A stretch of 64,000 nt of DNA, taken from Acidobacteriota bacterium (lineage in GTDB: Bacteria > Acidobacteriota > Holophagae > Acanthopleuribacterales > Acanthopleuribacteraceae). Below the pieces are notes generated by a model. That model saw only the letters and a program-made list of their open reading frames with translations. It ran no database searches and had not been told where the DNA came from. A program made the translations under genes and the position numbers. Positions 62,706-64,000 of the stretch are shown here, in pieces; position 1 is the first letter of the stretch; the number at the start of each line of letters is the position of its first letter. Where the stretch lies: assembly GCA_020439745.1 (NCBI GenBank), contig JAGQSC010000009.1, forward strand, positions 124,001 through 188,000, in the 5' to 3' direction.

Positions 62706-63752
62706 TCAGTACTGGTAACCAAATCCCGCGTTGAATTGGCGTTTCTCGCCACCAGCACCGTCTTCCCAACTTTCGTAATCGGCTTTGATGGCCAATTTGG
62801 GAATCGGGAAGTAGGCCACACCGATGGTGATGACTTCACTTTCAGTTCCTGGCTTGTCGGCGAATCCATTGGGCACGCCGTCCTGTGTGTCGAATTTCTC
62901 ATAGGTGACAAATGGTACTAATCTCTGTTTCTTGCCATGGAGCAGGTCATATCCGGCCGTCAGATAGAATCCGTATTGGTTTTCCCCGACACTTTGTTCC
63001 CCTTCAAGACCGAGATAATCATTGAGCGATTCGGGGTTGGAAACGGTAGACATGGCATAAGTCCCGCGCACATCAAATCCCGATTGTTGGAACTGGAAGT
63101 CCACATCCCATAATGTCAAGTTACTGTTGAAGTCCAGATCGCGGCCCTGGTCGATGCCACCGTGATAGAGTGTGGTACCCAGCTGCAAACCGGGCTGACC
63201 CCAAGTCAGTCGACCGAGGTAACCGGCTTCATTGGCGCTACTCTCGATGCCTTTCGATCGCCAGCCGCGGATGCCTTTGCTTCCGTCGTCACCTTCTGCT
63301 TTCACGCCCGCAATCACATAAGCCTGATAGTCAAAACCTTCCCCAAACGAACCAAACACTCCAAATCCGGGTTCCTGCCAAGTGGTAGGGATGATTGACT
63401 TTTCCGTGTAGGGCCGCTCGACCGAGAAAAAGAGATTGGGCTCGTGGTTCTGATTCAATTGACCCACAGGCAACAAGATCAGACCTGCCCTGAAGTTCAG
63501 GTTTTCGCGGTACGAATAGTCCAAATGGAGGAACTCGAATTCAGGTTCTTCAAAGGCGTGTTCCAAGTCTATTTCCATATCAAAGGACCAGCGATCGTCA
63601 AAGGCATAATTCATGCCCAATACAAACCGATGAAGGTCCAGTTCGTTGTCGGCATTGGTCGGTGCATTAAAATGCAGCTCGGCATACCCGTGAAAATGAA
63701 TCTCGCCAGCGAACAGCATGCTGGCCGCAAGTGTCAACAAAGTGGTGCGCAT
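62706..63752 (-). CDS. Outer-membrane porin (OprO/P-like or related barrel)
   Basis: ATG 63752 is chosen to begin the signal peptide MRTTLLTLAASMLFAGEIHFHG; in-frame starts at 63761 and 63800 add other residues. About 348 residues of alternating strands follow (HGYAELHFNA; FRAGLILLPVGQLNQNHEPN; QEPGFGVFGSFG; last strand FNAGFGYQY). The LILLPVGQLN and FSVERPYTEK segments resemble proteins of the phosphate-selective or carbohydrate-linked porins and of 'porin with OprO fold' families. The final Tyr is the usual barrel C-terminal aromatic residue. Its promoter region is shared with a divergent gene and includes a Fur-like inverted repeat. Confidence 0.85.
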   Translation of the reverse strand: MRTTLLTLAASMLFAGEIHFHGYAELHFNAPTNADNELDLHRFVLGMNYAFDDRWSFDMEIDLEHAFEEPEFEFLHLDYSYRENLNFRAGLILLPVGQLNQNHEPNLFFSVERPYTEKSIIPTTWQEPGFGVFGSFGEGFDYQAYVIAGVKAEGDDGSKGIRGWRSKGIESSANEAGYLGRLTWGQPGLQLGTTLYHGGIDQGRDLDFNSNLTLWDVDFQFQQSGFDVRGTYAMSTVSNPESLNDYLGLEGEQSVGENQYGFYLTAGYDLLHGKKQRLVPFVTYEKFDTQDGVPNGFADKPGTESEVITIGVAYFPIPKLAIKADYESWEDGAGGEKRQFNAGFGYQY

Positions 63753-63774
63753 ATACCCCATCCCAGATTTAAAT

Positions 63775-63795
63775 TGATACTGAATCTCAATATCA
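63775..63795. promoter_or_regulatory. Inverted repeat in the porin promoter, loosely Fur-like
   Basis: TGATA, eleven bases, TATCA, in the 141-base gap between the two divergent genes. The 21-bp span and A/T-rich centre recall a Fur box, but the match is partial and no iron-uptake gene identity is proven. Confidence 0.3.
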
Positions 63796-63847
63796 TTCAC
63801 AAACCAGCGGCATTATGTGCGCATTCAACCCCATTGTCAAGATGAGA

Positions 63848-63876
63848 TTGAGTTGCAATTTTAATTTTGCTATGAT
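63848..63876 (+). promoter_or_regulatory. Sigma-70-type promoter of the last gene
   Basis: TTGAGT (63848-63853), 17 bases, TATGAT (63871-63876), then a GAGG ribosome-binding site and ATG 63894. The distance from the -10 to the start codon is 17 bases, so the 5' leader is very short. Confidence 0.6.
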
Positions 63877-63893
63877 CCCCAGCGAGGTCGATC

Positions 63894-64000
63894 ATGCTTT
63901 TCTGGTTATTGATGCTCAACGGGAACCGAGACTTCTATTCGCACGACGAAGCCATGCTCAACTTGTTCCCACAACACACACAAAAGACTCTTGTCTGGGG
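63894..64000 (+). CDS. Secreted protein, N-terminal 36 residues only
   Basis: The frame starts at ATG 63894 (GAGG about seven bases upstream) and runs off the window. The first residues form a short hydrophobic export signal (MLFWLLMLNG). The following segment, SHDEAMLNLFPQHTQKTLVW, faintly recalls the start of exported FMN-binding-domain proteins, where an Ala-rich helix precedes a Phe-Pro turn. That is too little to assign. It is divergent from the porin gene. Confidence 0.5.
   Translation, partial: MLFWLLMLNGNRDFYSHDEAMLNLFPQHTQKTLVW

Noticed and set aside
1-64000. tRNA genes, rRNA genes, CRISPR arrays, insertion sequences, prophage
   Set aside because: I looked for T-loop-like GGTTCGA sequences, direct repeats with spacers, terminal inverted repeats and transposase motifs and found none that hold up.

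Overview
The window looks like chromosomal DNA of a Gram-negative bacterium of the phylum Acidobacteriota. The main clues are a VWFA-domain protein of the acidobacterial type (49653-50990), an ECF sigma factor of the kinase-associated group close to a Ser/Thr kinase with a TPR tail (51495-56262), a tricorn-type protease with a secretion signal, several outer-membrane porins, and many secreted proteins built from a repeated PWVS-type module. My closest guess is the Holophagae/Acanthopleuribacter side of the phylum; that is recall of similar proteins, not a search. Base composition is near 50% GC by eye. I see no rRNA, tRNA, CRISPR array, transposase or phage gene. TTG and GTG starts are common and are usually preceded by a strong Shine-Dalgarno sequence.

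Layout. 1-4199: the end of a FadL-like outer-membrane protein, then two translationally coupled P-loop ATPases, the first apparently with a periplasmic TPR/Ig-like sensor part. 4331-9513 (minus): a secreted protein, a crotonase, TrmB, a PTPS-family enzyme and FtsK in one direction, several with ATGA overlaps. 9627-14637 (plus): a propeller/Y_Y_Y/SpoIIE phosphatase, a Crp/Fnr regulator and a hemerythrin-like RIC protein behind a perfect palindrome. 14642-19990 (minus): a two-component system, then a pentaheme cytochrome c overlapping a porin. 20157-22322 (plus): a spondin-domain protein, a porin and a small PstS-like binding protein.

22327-30238 holds a secreted M36 protease, a tricorn-like S41 protease, a GNAT enzyme and a beta-helix protein; the M36 and beta-helix proteins end in a similar dockerin-like tag. 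30252-38026 (minus) holds GlnRS, an acyl-CoA dehydrogenase coupled to an FG-GAP lipoprotein, and a module protein separated from an in-frame downstream metallopeptidase by a single TGA. 38188-42191 is a looser stretch: an M50 protease, a zinc-ribbon membrane protein, a frameshifted module gene and an SGNH hydrolase.

42183-49512 (minus) is an RND efflux operon whose TolC component carries an N-terminal substrate-binding-protein domain, with a PDZ protein at its 3' end. 49653-56262 has the VWFA protein, the ECF sigma factor, a module/NHL-propeller protein and the Ser/Thr kinase. 56302-64000 holds a GNAT enzyme, an alpha/beta hydrolase, a vanadium-haloperoxidase-like protein, an AraC regulator, a divergent MarR/DUF4336 pair with an operator lying inside the promoter, a PAS-PAS-GGDEF protein, a porin and the start of one more secreted protein.

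The most promising less-described items are the sensor/ATPase pair at the left end, the pentaheme cytochrome-porin couple beside nitrosative-stress-type regulators, the recurrent PWVS module, the SBP-TolC fusion, and the sigma factor/module protein/kinase neighbourhood.
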